Below, piece after piece: positions 26,002-33,852 of a stretch of DNA of 34,227 bases (position 1 is its first letter; each line of letters opens with the position of its first letter). The translations under genes were made by a program, and so were the position numbers. The notes beneath the pieces were generated by a model. The model was not told where the DNA came from and did no database searches. It worked only from the letters and a program-made list of their open reading frames with translations. The stretch covers positions 1 to 34,227 of the forward strand of contig JAGYJZ010000016.1 in NCBI GenBank assembly GCA_018401875.1. Reading direction: 5' to 3'. Source of the DNA: Salibacteraceae bacterium (GTDB lineage Bacteria; Bacteroidota; Bacteroidia; Flavobacteriales_G; Salibacteraceae).

Positions 26002-27378
26002 ATGAAAAAGTTAGCATTACTCATCGTTACTCTTTCGCTTCTAAGCACTTATTCTTGCAAGAAAGAAGATTACCAGCTCGGGCCAGCACCTACTGAAGCC
26101 GATGCCGCCTTTACCTACGCAGCATCTTCTGAAAGCGATAACATCATCGTCTTCACAGCGAGCAATCCAGATATTGTTGCCAAATGGAATTTTGGCAATG
26201 GCTCTCTTGGAGAAGGCAAAACAGCTCGAGGAATTTACCCCGAAGCCGGAACCTACACCGTGGTGCTTACGGTATTTACCAAAGGCGGCAGCGCCAGCAC
26301 CTCGCAAGACATCGTGATCGCTGAAGACGATTTGTCGCTACTGGATGATCCATTGTTTAACATACTTACCGGAGGGATCGATATAGGATCGAAAACATGG
26401 GTCGTAGACTCAAACTATGCGGGACACTTTGGCGTTGGACCAAATCCATCAGACCCGGCATTTGGAGATTTTCCGAATTATTATGAAGCTACCGCCAACG
26501 AGAAGGCTGGTGGTGGTATGTATGATGATAAGTACATCTTCTCGCTTGAAGGTTTTAAGTTCGATATGATCACACACGGTGATGTATATATCAATTCTGA
26601 ACAAGCCAGTAATTTTCCCGGTTCATTTGAAGCCTCAGTTGGCGACTATACCGCGCCTTATGAAAATCAATTGGGTAAAAGCTGGACGCTCACCCAAGGC
26701 GATGAAAATATTCTAACCCTTTCTTCCGGTGCCTTTATTGGTTACAATACAGGCGTAAATAGCTATGAAATCGTGAGCATCGAAGAAAATGAAATGTTTC
26801 TCCGCCAACTCGATGCCGCCAATGGTGAACTGGCATGGTATATCCGTCTTGTTGCTGAAGGATATGACTCTGGTGGTGGTGGCGGAAATGACACCACTGG
26901 AAATGGTGGTGGCGGTGGTGGTGGAGACACCACTGACATGTACACGCTTCCTATAGATTTTGAAACAGTAGATCCGGTGTTTACTGTTTTTGGAAATAGC
27001 ACGTATTCAATCATCGACAATCCTGATGCCTCTGGAATTAATACGAGCACACGAGTATTAGAAACAGTTCATGGAAATGAAACATGGGCTGGACTTTTTG
27101 TAGACCTCATCGATCCGCTCGACTTTAGCACTGAAACAACCATTACATTCAAAATATGGGCACCGGTAACCGGCACAGTGCGCGTGAAATTGGAAGAACA
27201 AGCGAATTCAAATTCCTTTGTTGAAAAAGACGTAAATGTTACCACAGCAAACGAGTGGGTTGAACTAAGCGTTGATTTCTCAGGCGAGGCAGCCACTTTT
27301 GATCGATTGGTGTTGTTTCCCGGGTGGGGCGTTGGAGACTCAGATACTTTCTTTCTAGACGACATTGACCAACAGTAA
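26002..27378 (+). CDS. PKD-domain surface glycan-binding lipoprotein
   Basis: A 458-residue lipoprotein (signal ending LLSTYSC, Cys19). A PKD domain occupies about 30-108, with the signature WNFGNGS and YPEAGTYTVVLTV. A middle region of unrecognised fold (about 115-288) resembles those of surface-binding proteins in laminarin loci. A low-complexity Gly/Asp/Thr linker (about 291-313) leads to a C-terminal beta-sandwich domain (about 315-458) that ends FFLDDI, a carbohydrate-binding-like pattern. The C-terminal domain resembles the first domain of the protein at 28760. It lies 18 bp after susD, where laminarin loci of marine flavobacteria usually encode a PKD lipoprotein. The role is inferred to be holding glucan at the cell surface. 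Confidence 0.85.
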   Translation: MKKLALLIVTLSLLSTYSCKKEDYQLGPAPTEADAAFTYAASSESDNIIVFTASNPDIVAKWNFGNGSLGEGKTARGIYPEAGTYTVVLTVFTKGGSASTSQDIVIAEDDLSLLDDPLFNILTGGIDIGSKTWVVDSNYAGHFGVGPNPSDPAFGDFPNYYEATANEKAGGGMYDDKYIFSLEGFKFDMITHGDVYINSEQASNFPGSFEASVGDYTAPYENQLGKSWTLTQGDENILTLSSGAFIGYNTGVNSYEIVSIEENEMFLRQLDAANGELAWYIRLVAEGYDSGGGGGNDTTGNGGGGGGGDTTDMYTLPIDFETVDPVFTVFGNSTYSIIDNPDASGINTSTRVLETVHGNETWAGLFVDLIDPLDFSTETTITFKIWAPVTGTVRVKLEEQANSNSFVEKDVNVTTANEWVELSVDFSGEAATFDRLVLFPGWGVGDSDTFFLDDIDQQ

Positions 27379-27428
27379 ACAAACGTTTATGACTGCGGTT
27401 ACCGTCTTAGTGCTTTAAAGTTATTGTT

Positions 27429-28559
27429 ATGAAAACAGTTGCATTTATTTTCCTGATTCTTCTTTCTTTCTCTTTTAACAGTTGCAAGGAAGATCCCGTA
27501 GAAGACGGTCCTTCACTTCCTGAAAATTTGAAAGTTACGGTTACGCAATCGAGCGAAGTAGAAGGTTTAGTTGAAGTTACTGCAACTGCCGAAAAAGCCA
27601 ATTTCTACACCTTTGTTTTTGAAGATAATGGTGATGATTTGATAGAAGAGAACAACGAAGGAATAGCATCCTATCAATACAGCGAAAATGGCACCTACAA
27701 AATTGAAGTGCGCGCCAACGCTACTGCAGCCCAGTACATTAATCAAATTGAAACCGTAGAAATTGTTTTTGAAGACAACACACCAGAACCTGGTTTTATT
27801 CCTACACAAGGCTACTCTACTCCCATTTCTTATCCCAATTATACTTTAGTTTGGAACGATGAATTTGAAGGCAATTCGCTTTCAACAGCTGATTGGAACT
27901 TTGAAATTGGTACAGGAAACAATGGATGGGGCAATAATGAGTTGCAGTATTATAAGGAAGAAAATGTCACCGTCAGTGACGGATTGCTATTCATCGAGGC
28001 GAAAAAAGAATTCTTTAACGGCCGCGATTACACCTCGTCACGTATAACTACTCAAAATAAGCAGTCGTTTCAATACGGAAGAATCGACATTCGAGCCGCA
28101 TTGCCTTTCGGACAAGGTATGTGGCCAGCGCTATGGATGCTAGGCGATGATATCTCATCGGTTGGTTGGCCCCATTGCGGTGAAATCGATATCATGGAAA
28201 TGGTTGGCGGCAACATTAGTGGTGGTGGCGATAATGTGGTTCACGGCACGGTGCATTGGGACAATGGAGGTTCATACGCCAATTATGGTCAAAGCAATAC
28301 CCTGCCGAATGGAATTTTTGCAAATGAATTCCACGTGTTCTCTATCGTGTGGAATGAGCAAAGCATTACTTGGTATCGGGATGATATTCAATACAACGTT
28401 ATCGACATCACACCGGCTAATATGACGGAGTTTCATCAGAACTATTTTTTCATTTTCAATGTCGCTGTGGGAGGAAATTGGCCCGGCCCTCCAAACAATA
28501 CAACCGTATTTCCTCAAAACATGATCGTTGATTATGTGCGTGTTTTTCAAGCACAATAA
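27429..28559 (+). CDS. GH16 laminarinase-type endo-beta-glucanase lipoprotein
   Basis: A 376-residue surface lipoprotein (Cys19 in FSFNSC) with an N-terminal Ig/PKD-like domain (about 30-115, containing YQYSENGTYKIEV) and a C-terminal GH16 domain (about 135-376). The catalytic motif GEIDIMEMVG gives nucleophile E252, D254 and acid/base E257; the extra Met between D and E is typical of laminarinase-type GH16 enzymes. Other family features are LVWNDEF at 140-146, NNELQYY and GQGMWPALWMLG. It cuts beta-1,3- (possibly mixed-linkage) glucan outside the cell to feed SusCD. It is the last gene of susC-susD-PKD-GH16, 50 bp after the PKD gene. No clear terminator follows. Confidence 0.94.
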   Translation: MKTVAFIFLILLSFSFNSCKEDPVEDGPSLPENLKVTVTQSSEVEGLVEVTATAEKANFYTFVFEDNGDDLIEENNEGIASYQYSENGTYKIEVRANATAAQYINQIETVEIVFEDNTPEPGFIPTQGYSTPISYPNYTLVWNDEFEGNSLSTADWNFEIGTGNNGWGNNELQYYKEENVTVSDGLLFIEAKKEFFNGRDYTSSRITTQNKQSFQYGRIDIRAALPFGQGMWPALWMLGDDISSVGWPHCGEIDIMEMVGGNISGGGDNVVHGTVHWDNGGSYANYGQSNTLPNGIFANEFHVFSIVWNEQSITWYRDDIQYNVIDITPANMTEFHQNYFFIFNVAVGGNWPGPPNNTTVFPQNMIVDYVRVFQAQ

Positions 28560-28703
28560 CCTTAATTCGGTCATTTGATCGACCAAAAAGGGAAAATTAT
28601 CGAACATTTTAGCAGGTTAAACCATCTTCAGCGAAAATTTATTTAACCTCAATCCCTTATTTTTAAAGGGCTTTAACGCCACAGAAACAAAACTAAAAAT
28701 ACT

Positions 28704-28722
28704 TATAGTATTTATAACTATA
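28704..28722. promoter_or_regulatory. AT-rich palindrome upstream of the T9SS binding-protein gene
   Basis: TATAGT-ATTTATA-ACTATA, a perfect 6-bp inverted repeat with a 7-bp spacer. It ends 7 bp before the predicted promoter box, a place where the other candidate operators in this window also sit. AT-richness makes chance formation likelier. Confidence 0.3.
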
Positions 28723-28729
28723 TCTTTCT

Positions 28730-28737
28730 TAATATTG
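28730..28737 (+). promoter_or_regulatory. possible promoter box of the T9SS binding-protein gene
   Basis: TAATATTG (TAnnTTTG with one mismatch), 22 bp before the ATG at 28760. It lies in the 200-bp AT-rich gap after GH16, which otherwise holds no gene. Confidence 0.4.
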
Positions 28738-28759
28738 TATTAATCTTAAATTTCAACAT

Positions 28760-29953
28760 ATGAAAAATTTTACACTAACTTGTTTATCGCTAGTTCTTTC
28801 AATTGGGCTGAGCGCTCAAACTCAAATTGATCTTCCCATCACTTGGGATGATGGTACTGTTAACTATACAACAACCGCTTTTGAGGGTGGTCAATCAGCA
28901 GCGGACGTAGATCCTACAGATCCTGCAAACAACGTTTTGAAATTCACTAAGCCAATTGGGGCTCAACCATGGGCGGGCGTTACTTTTGGTGACCAAGCTA
29001 CAGGTCAAGCATTGGCTTCGTTAATTCCATTTGATGTAAACAACAACCTAATATCTGTTGAGGTATATTCTCCAGCAGCAGGACTTCCAGTAAGGCTTAA
29101 AGCGGAGGTTTCTGGAAATCCTACACAAAGTGTTGAGACAGACGCTACAACTACCGTAGCTAACGCATGGGAAACCTTAGTTTTCAACTTCAGCAATCAA
29201 TCTTCTGGAACAGCTGCCATCAACTATACTTTTCAGTACAACATGCTTTCATTCTTTGGTGATTTCCTAACTGCAGCTAGCGGTCAAATATTCTACGTTG
29301 ATGACGTTTATTTCGGAGGCACACCACCACCACCACCTGCTCAGTACAATGTAACGTTCAGAGTTGATATGAGAGGATATACAGGCACATACACTACTCC
29401 AGAAGTGAATGGAACATTTAACGGCTGGTGTGGCAACTGTAACCCACTTACCGATGTTGACAATGACAGCATTTGGGAAACGACCATCGATTTAACAGTT
29501 GACACCATCGAGTACAAGTTTTCTCATGATGCTTGGACAGGTCAAGAAACATTGGATTCAAGCTTGGCATGTGTTTTAACTACCATTGATGGATCAAATG
29601 TATTCGTGAATAGATATCTTGTAATTCAATCAGACACAGTTCTTCCAGTTGTTTGTTGGGAATCTTGCGAAGCTTGTGTTGCCGACACAACAGTAGGTGT
29701 TTTCAATATTGCTAACCTTGAATTGAACCTTTATCCAAATCCATCTAACGGGATTATTAACATCGAAACAGCGTCTTTCGAGTCGTATTCGATTACCATG
29801 ATGGATGCTTTAGGAAAAGTTGTTTACTCAACAAATAATGTGAATAACACCCTTGAAACAATCGATGTTAGCTCATTCGAAAACGGAATTTACATGGTAA
29901 TTCTTCGTGCTGACAACAACGTTCACACTTCAAAAGTGATGGTGTCTAAGTAA
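28760..29953 (+). CDS. T9SS-secreted multidomain glucan-binding candidate
   Basis: A 397-residue secreted protein. A Sec signal peptide (1-20, ending GLSAQ) is followed by beta-sandwich domain 1 (about 24-187, ending FYVDDVYFGG) and a TPPPPPA linker. Domain 2 (about 195-307) carries VNGTFNGWCGNC, DSIWETTIDL and EYKFSHDAW, resembling starch/glycogen-binding E-set domains (CBM20/CBM48-like). A T9SS type A sorting domain (about 318-397) begins ELNLYPNPSNG and ends with KVMVSK. Domain 1 resembles the C-terminal domain of the PKD lipoprotein at 26002. The gene follows the glucan operon by 200 bp with its own promoter candidate and ends before a strong terminator. There is no catalytic motif; binding is inferred. 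Confidence 0.82.
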   Translation: MKNFTLTCLSLVLSIGLSAQTQIDLPITWDDGTVNYTTTAFEGGQSAADVDPTDPANNVLKFTKPIGAQPWAGVTFGDQATGQALASLIPFDVNNNLISVEVYSPAAGLPVRLKAEVSGNPTQSVETDATTTVANAWETLVFNFSNQSSGTAAINYTFQYNMLSFFGDFLTAASGQIFYVDDVYFGGTPPPPPAQYNVTFRVDMRGYTGTYTTPEVNGTFNGWCGNCNPLTDVDNDSIWETTIDLTVDTIEYKFSHDAWTGQETLDSSLACVLTTIDGSNVFVNRYLVIQSDTVLPVVCWESCEACVADTTVGVFNIANLELNLYPNPSNGIINIETASFESYSITMMDALGKVVYSTNNVNNTLETIDVSSFENGIYMVILRADNNVHTSKVMVSK

Positions 29954-29990
29954 TTGTTCATATGTGATTTATAGTTTGTTTTAAAGTTAA

Positions 29991-30020
29991 AAGGCCCCAA
30001 CTTCGGTTGGGGCTTTTTTT
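29991..30020 (+). terminator. strong intrinsic terminator
   Basis: GCCCCAAC (29994-30001), TTCG loop, GTTGGGGC (30006-30013), then seven T. The 8-bp perfect stem with a UUCG tetraloop is very stable. An A-rich left flank means it could act in reverse too, but no leftward gene ends here. It separates the glucan locus from the polyketide cassette. Confidence 0.93.
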
Positions 30021-30058
30021 GTTCCATTAAAATTGACACGAACCTTAATCGCAAGTCG

Positions 30059-30066
30059 TATGTTTA
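30059..30066 (+). promoter_or_regulatory. possible promoter box of the type III PKS cassette
   Basis: TATGTTTA (TAnnTTTG with one mismatch), 19 bp before the TTG start at 30086, with a TTG trinucleotide at 30033-30035 that could serve as the -33 element. Confidence 0.3.
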
Positions 30067-30085
30067 GAAAATAATTCACGCAGTT

Positions 30086-31132
30086 TTGCCAGTATTCATT
30101 AATCAAATCACGACCGCTCTTCCCGATAACACATATCGCGTTGAAGAAATCAGTGAATTTCTAGCAAAGACTGCAAAAAACATCTCCTCTGGCAGGAAGG
30201 CCAAAATAGTGGCCTCAAAAAGTGGAATTGAAACGCGGCACTCCGTGCTTGCTGATTTCAAAACAGATGCCGCCAAAGAACTGTTTAATACACCCATTCC
30301 ATCTATTGAAGATCGTCTCCAGCAATTTCAAAAACACGCCTTGCCGCTAGCCTTGCGAGCAATCGGAACCTTTAAGCATTTTGATCCTGCAGCCATCACC
30401 CACATCATTACTGTTTCTTGCACAGGAATGTCTGCTCCAGGATTGGAGTTGCGTTTATCAGAAAAACTTAAACTGCGATCATCCTGCGTCAAGCATGCCA
30501 TAAACTTTATCGGTTGCCACGGAGTATTTCACGCAATGAAATTTGCGAAAAGCTTTGTCGAAGCAGATGAAAACGCGCACGTCTTGATCGTTTCTGTAGA
30601 ATTATGCAGCCTTCATTTTCAACCTTCTGATGATAATGATTCAATTCTCGCAAATGTTCTATTTAGCGATGGTGCCGCAGCCGCACTCATAAGCGGAAGT
30701 AAAAAAGATGACCGCTCGATCGAACTGCACCAATTCGAGCAAGAATTCATCCCGAGCGATGATAAAATGATGGCGTGGAACATTCACTCGAAAGGCTTTC
30801 TGTTGAAGCTAAGCTCGTACGTTCCTCAAGCCATCGAGCACGAAGTATCAACGCTCTTCAAAAATGTGAAGCAAGGTGACGCTGATCTTTGGGCCATTCA
30901 TCCGGGTGGAAAATCAATATTAAATGCGATAGAAAATTCGTTACAGCTAACCGAGTCACAAATGACTCCTTCGCGTTCGACTTTGCAATATCATGGGAAT
31001 ATGTCTTCTGCCACCATCATGTTTGTTCTCAAAAAACTGCTCGATGAAACCTTGGTCTCAGCACCGTTGTATGGATTGGGGTTTGGGCCAGGACTCACCA
31101 TCGAAAAAATGACCGCAACACTCCACGTTTGA
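30086..31132 (+). CDS. type III polyketide synthase (chalcone synthase-like)
   Basis: A 348-residue thiolase-fold enzyme that condenses malonyl-CoA units onto a CoA starter. The catalytic triad of the family is intact: C144 in NFIGCHGVFHA, H272 in WAIHPGGKSIL, N305 in YHGNMSSAT. The GFGPGLTIE loop near the C-terminus is also present. The start is TTG at 30086: no in-frame ATG lies between an upstream stop (30065) and this point, and the next Met is far inside the fold. It is followed by a methyltransferase (1-nt overlap), an FAD oxidoreductase and a UbiA-like gene. This recalls alkylresorcinol/alkylquinone cassettes such as streptomycete srsABC (synthase, methyltransferase, flavoprotein). Product unknown; a phenolic or pyrone lipid is inferred. 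Confidence 0.9.
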   Translation: MPVFINQITTALPDNTYRVEEISEFLAKTAKNISSGRKAKIVASKSGIETRHSVLADFKTDAAKELFNTPIPSIEDRLQQFQKHALPLALRAIGTFKHFDPAAITHIITVSCTGMSAPGLELRLSEKLKLRSSCVKHAINFIGCHGVFHAMKFAKSFVEADENAHVLIVSVELCSLHFQPSDDNDSILANVLFSDGAAAALISGSKKDDRSIELHQFEQEFIPSDDKMMAWNIHSKGFLLKLSSYVPQAIEHEVSTLFKNVKQGDADLWAIHPGGKSILNAIENSLQLTESQMTPSRSTLQYHGNMSSATIMFVLKKLLDETLVSAPLYGLGFGPGLTIEKMTATLHV

Positions 31133-31836
31133 TGCTGCATTTCAAACAACGCCATCCCGGCCCCGAATTGATGGACGATCCAAACGTAAATCACGAAGAT
31201 CTTGTACACAATTTGATCGAACTTGAAACCATTAACACGCTGCTTGGCGGCTACAACACTACGTTTAAAGGGCTTGCCCAACTCATGACCGACAAAAGCA
31301 AAACCTACCGCATACTCGACATAGGATGCGGAGGAGGCGACACCATTTCAGCAACCCACGGCTGGGCCCAAAAAAACGGTTATAGAATTTCGTTTACAGG
31401 CCTCGATATCTCGGCAACGGCCATTGCACAATCTCAAAAAAGATGTGCACACATCGAAGAAATCGATTTCCTTGAAATGTCATTTCAAAAGTTATCATCG
31501 CATGAAAGCCATTTCGACATCGCGATGTGCAGCTTGTTTACGCATCATTTAGATGATCAAAATTTAATCGAACTGCTGCGCATTATGAAAAAGAAGTCAA
31601 CATTGGGTTTTGTAATCAATGATCTTCATCGCAGCAAAATAGCTTGGCTGAGTATTTCTATTCTCACTCAATTTCTTTCAAAATCACACTTGGTAAAGCA
31701 CGATGCTCCCTTGTCAGTAAAACGCGGGTTCATCGCCTCAGAGTGGAAATCAATCCTCCATCACTCGGGTTTAGTAAATCACACCGTGCGTTGGAGTTGG
31801 GCATTTAGACATTGTATCGTTTTTAAGCATGCATGA
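31132..31836 (+). CDS. SAM-dependent class I methyltransferase
   Basis: A 234-residue cytosolic methyltransferase. The SAM-binding loop is RILDIGCGGGD (about 61-71), followed by the acidic strand end FTGLDIS and a post-motif DIAMCSLFTHHL. The ATG at 31132 shares one base with the stop of the PKS gene (TGATG), so translation is coupled. The 3' end overlaps the next gene by 8 bp. In this position it most likely methylates the polyketide-derived product, at carbon or oxygen; the site cannot be told. The first 20 residues (HPGPELMDDP) are often seen in methyltransferases found next to type III PKS genes, as far as I recall, but this needs checking. Confidence 0.85.
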   Translation: MLHFKQRHPGPELMDDPNVNHEDLVHNLIELETINTLLGGYNTTFKGLAQLMTDKSKTYRILDIGCGGGDTISATHGWAQKNGYRISFTGLDISATAIAQSQKRCAHIEEIDFLEMSFQKLSSHESHFDIAMCSLFTHHLDDQNLIELLRIMKKKSTLGFVINDLHRSKIAWLSISILTQFLSKSHLVKHDAPLSVKRGFIASEWKSILHHSGLVNHTVRWSWAFRHCIVFKHA

Positions 31837-32947
31837 TGTAGCCATCATAGGAGGTGGATTGGCAGGCTTAGCACTGAGTATTGAGCTAAGTTCAAAGGGT
31901 TTTGATGTCGTGCTTTTTGAGAAAAACCACTATCCCTTTCACAAAGTTTGCGGGGAATACATTTCAAATGAATCGCTCGATTACCTCGCCTATTTAGGAG
32001 TAAACCTGAAGATGATGGGAGCGGCCAAAATTGATCGATTTTCTCTTTCCACTTCGAGTGGCGCGCGCATGTCAACACATCTTCCGTTCGGTGGGATTGG
32101 AATTAGTAGATATACCCTCGACAATGCTCTGGCTTCAATATCCAGAAGTCAGGGAACTACAATCTTAGAAAACACCACAGTGCTTTCTGCGCATGACGGC
32201 AAACTTGAAACGACTGCGGGTGATTTTTCGGCCAAAGTTGTCCTTGGCGCTCAGGGAAAAAGGTCAATTATCGATAAGCAGCTGCATAGGCCATTCATCA
32301 CTACACCGCTTGCCACAGAACACAATTTTATCGGAGTCAAATACCATGTAAAAGCCGACCTGCCTAAAGACCTTATCGAGTTACACCTGTTTAAGAATGG
32401 GTACTGTGGTATTTCAGCCATCGAAGAAGATAAATACTGCTTGTGTTACTTAAGCAAAGCTTCGAACTTGAAGCCAGCCATGTCGATCGAAGAACTTGAA
32501 AGCAACGTGCTTTCTCAAAACCCGATTCTAAAAGATTACTTCTCACGCTTCGAAAATCTGTATGATCAACCCAAGGTAATTTCTCAGGTAAACTTTCAAA
32601 ATAAGGAGAAAGGTAACCCGTCCATCTTGTTTGCTGGTGACGCAGCTGGGCTGATTGCACCGCTCAGTGGCAATGGCATGAGCATGGCGCTCCACAGCGC
32701 GCACCTACTTCAAGCTGAAGTTGTTGGCCACCTGAAAGGGCAGCAAGACTTAAACGGAGCTCTAAGCAATTACACACGCCAATGGAATGCAGCTTTTGGC
32801 AACCGATTTAGCTTTTCAAGGTGGATGCAACGCGCATTTTTCAGCGAATATTTTATGGAAAGCTTGGTCAAAACTGCGAACATCTTTCCACCTTTGGCAC
32901 AAACGATCATCAAACAAACACATGGCGAAGCTTTCTTCGAGGGATAA
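31829..32947 (+). CDS. FAD-dependent oxidoreductase (geranylgeranyl reductase/UbiH-like)
   Basis: A 372-residue flavoprotein. The N-terminal Rossmann loop is GGGLAGLALSIEL (8-20), with the acidic ribose contact E31 in LFEK. A KVCGEYIS block (39-46) is characteristic of the geranylgeranyl reductase/halogenase-like group, and the second FAD motif is GDAAGLIAPLSGNGM (270-284). Members reduce isoprenoid double bonds or hydroxylate aromatic rings; both fit a cassette with a polyketide synthase and a prenyltransferase-like protein. The start overlaps the methyltransferase gene by 8 bp. No transmembrane segment is evident. Confidence 0.85.
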   Translation: MHDVAIIGGGLAGLALSIELSSKGFDVVLFEKNHYPFHKVCGEYISNESLDYLAYLGVNLKMMGAAKIDRFSLSTSSGARMSTHLPFGGIGISRYTLDNALASISRSQGTTILENTTVLSAHDGKLETTAGDFSAKVVLGAQGKRSIIDKQLHRPFITTPLATEHNFIGVKYHVKADLPKDLIELHLFKNGYCGISAIEEDKYCLCYLSKASNLKPAMSIEELESNVLSQNPILKDYFSRFENLYDQPKVISQVNFQNKEKGNPSILFAGDAAGLIAPLSGNGMSMALHSAHLLQAEVVGHLKGQQDLNGALSNYTRQWNAAFGNRFSFSRWMQRAFFSEYFMESLVKTANIFPPLAQTIIKQTHGEAFFEG

Positions 32948-32960
32948 CAGCAGCGCCCAA

Positions 32961-33848
32961 ATGACCAGCAATTCTGCGAAATCTGGAGTTTGGAAAAATG
33001 CACTCGTGTTGATGCGCATTCCTTTTTCAATTTATTTGATGCCTGTATTTTGGTTTGCGCTAAGCAACGTGAGCCAAGACTTTGACCAATGGAGCGCGCT
33101 GGGCATTTTCATCATTATTCATGTGTTTCTGTATCCCGCTAGCAATGGATATAACAGCTATTTCGACAAAGATGAAGAAAGTATTGGTGGACTGGAAAAA
33201 CCGCCAATCGTGACGCAAGAATTGTTTTACTTGGTTCTGTTGTTTGATGCCACTGCCATTATTGGGGCATATTTAATAGCACCCCTGTTTGCAACCATGG
33301 TTTTTATATACACAATGGTTTCGAAAGCATACAGTTTTGATAAAATACGGTTGAAGCGTTTTCCCATACTTAGTACTGCAGTGGTTACGGTTTTTCAAGG
33401 TGCGTTTACCTACGGAATGATATTAATCGGGTTAGGCTTGCCTATCGACTCCACACACATGATTTATGCTGCCGTAAGCACTTTTTTAATTGCAGGCTCT
33501 TATCCGCTCACACAAATCTATCAGCACAAAGAAGACGCTTCGCGAGGTGATAAAACCCTGTCGTTGAAATTGGGAGTTAAAGGAACATTCATCTTTTCAT
33601 CGCTGATGTTCGCAATCGGTTTCTCTGGAATTTTGGCTATGTATTTTTTAGAAGGAAAATTTTTAGACCTCTTCATTTTGATCCTTTGCACCTTGCCCAT
33701 TGGGTTTTACTACGTGCGATGGATGATACTCTCGTGGAAAGATGACGGCCATATTAACTTTCGCAATGCCATGAACATGAACGCCATTTCATCCATTGCT
33801 TTGAGCATCGCCTTTATGGTGATGCTGCTCCTGCACCGCTATTTATAA
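32961..33848 (+). CDS. UbiA-family prenyltransferase-like membrane protein
   Basis: A 295-residue polytopic membrane protein (eight to nine hydrophobic segments) of the UbiA superfamily, which transfers prenyl chains to aromatic or other acceptors. The first Asp-rich motif is NSYFDKDEE (from N65), close to NxxxDxxxD but with Glu at the last position. The second is QHKEDASRGDKTL (about 188-200), where the usual first Asp of DxxxD is Gln. Alternative starts are ATG 32922 (overlapping the preceding gene by 26 bp) and a longer frame from 32787; I prefer 32961, 13 bp after the previous stop, giving a normal family length. It is last in the cassette. It either prenylates the polyketide product or belongs to a diverged branch with another acceptor. 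Confidence 0.8.
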   Translation: MTSNSAKSGVWKNALVLMRIPFSIYLMPVFWFALSNVSQDFDQWSALGIFIIIHVFLYPASNGYNSYFDKDEESIGGLEKPPIVTQELFYLVLLFDATAIIGAYLIAPLFATMVFIYTMVSKAYSFDKIRLKRFPILSTAVVTVFQGAFTYGMILIGLGLPIDSTHMIYAAVSTFLIAGSYPLTQIYQHKEDASRGDKTLSLKLGVKGTFIFSSLMFAIGFSGILAMYFLEGKFLDLFILILCTLPIGFYYVRWMILSWKDDGHINFRNAMNMNAISSIALSIAFMVMLLLHRYL

Positions 33849-33852
33849 GTCG

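Noticed and set aside
28653..28672. CCCTT/AAGGG inverted repeat after GH16 considered as a terminator
   Set aside because: The stem is only 5 bp and no T tract follows in either useful direction.
32787..32960. N-terminal extension of the UbiA-like gene
   Set aside because: It would overlap the FAD oxidoreductase gene by 161 bp, and the translated extension is not like a UbiA N-terminus; ATG 32961 (or 32922) is more economical.
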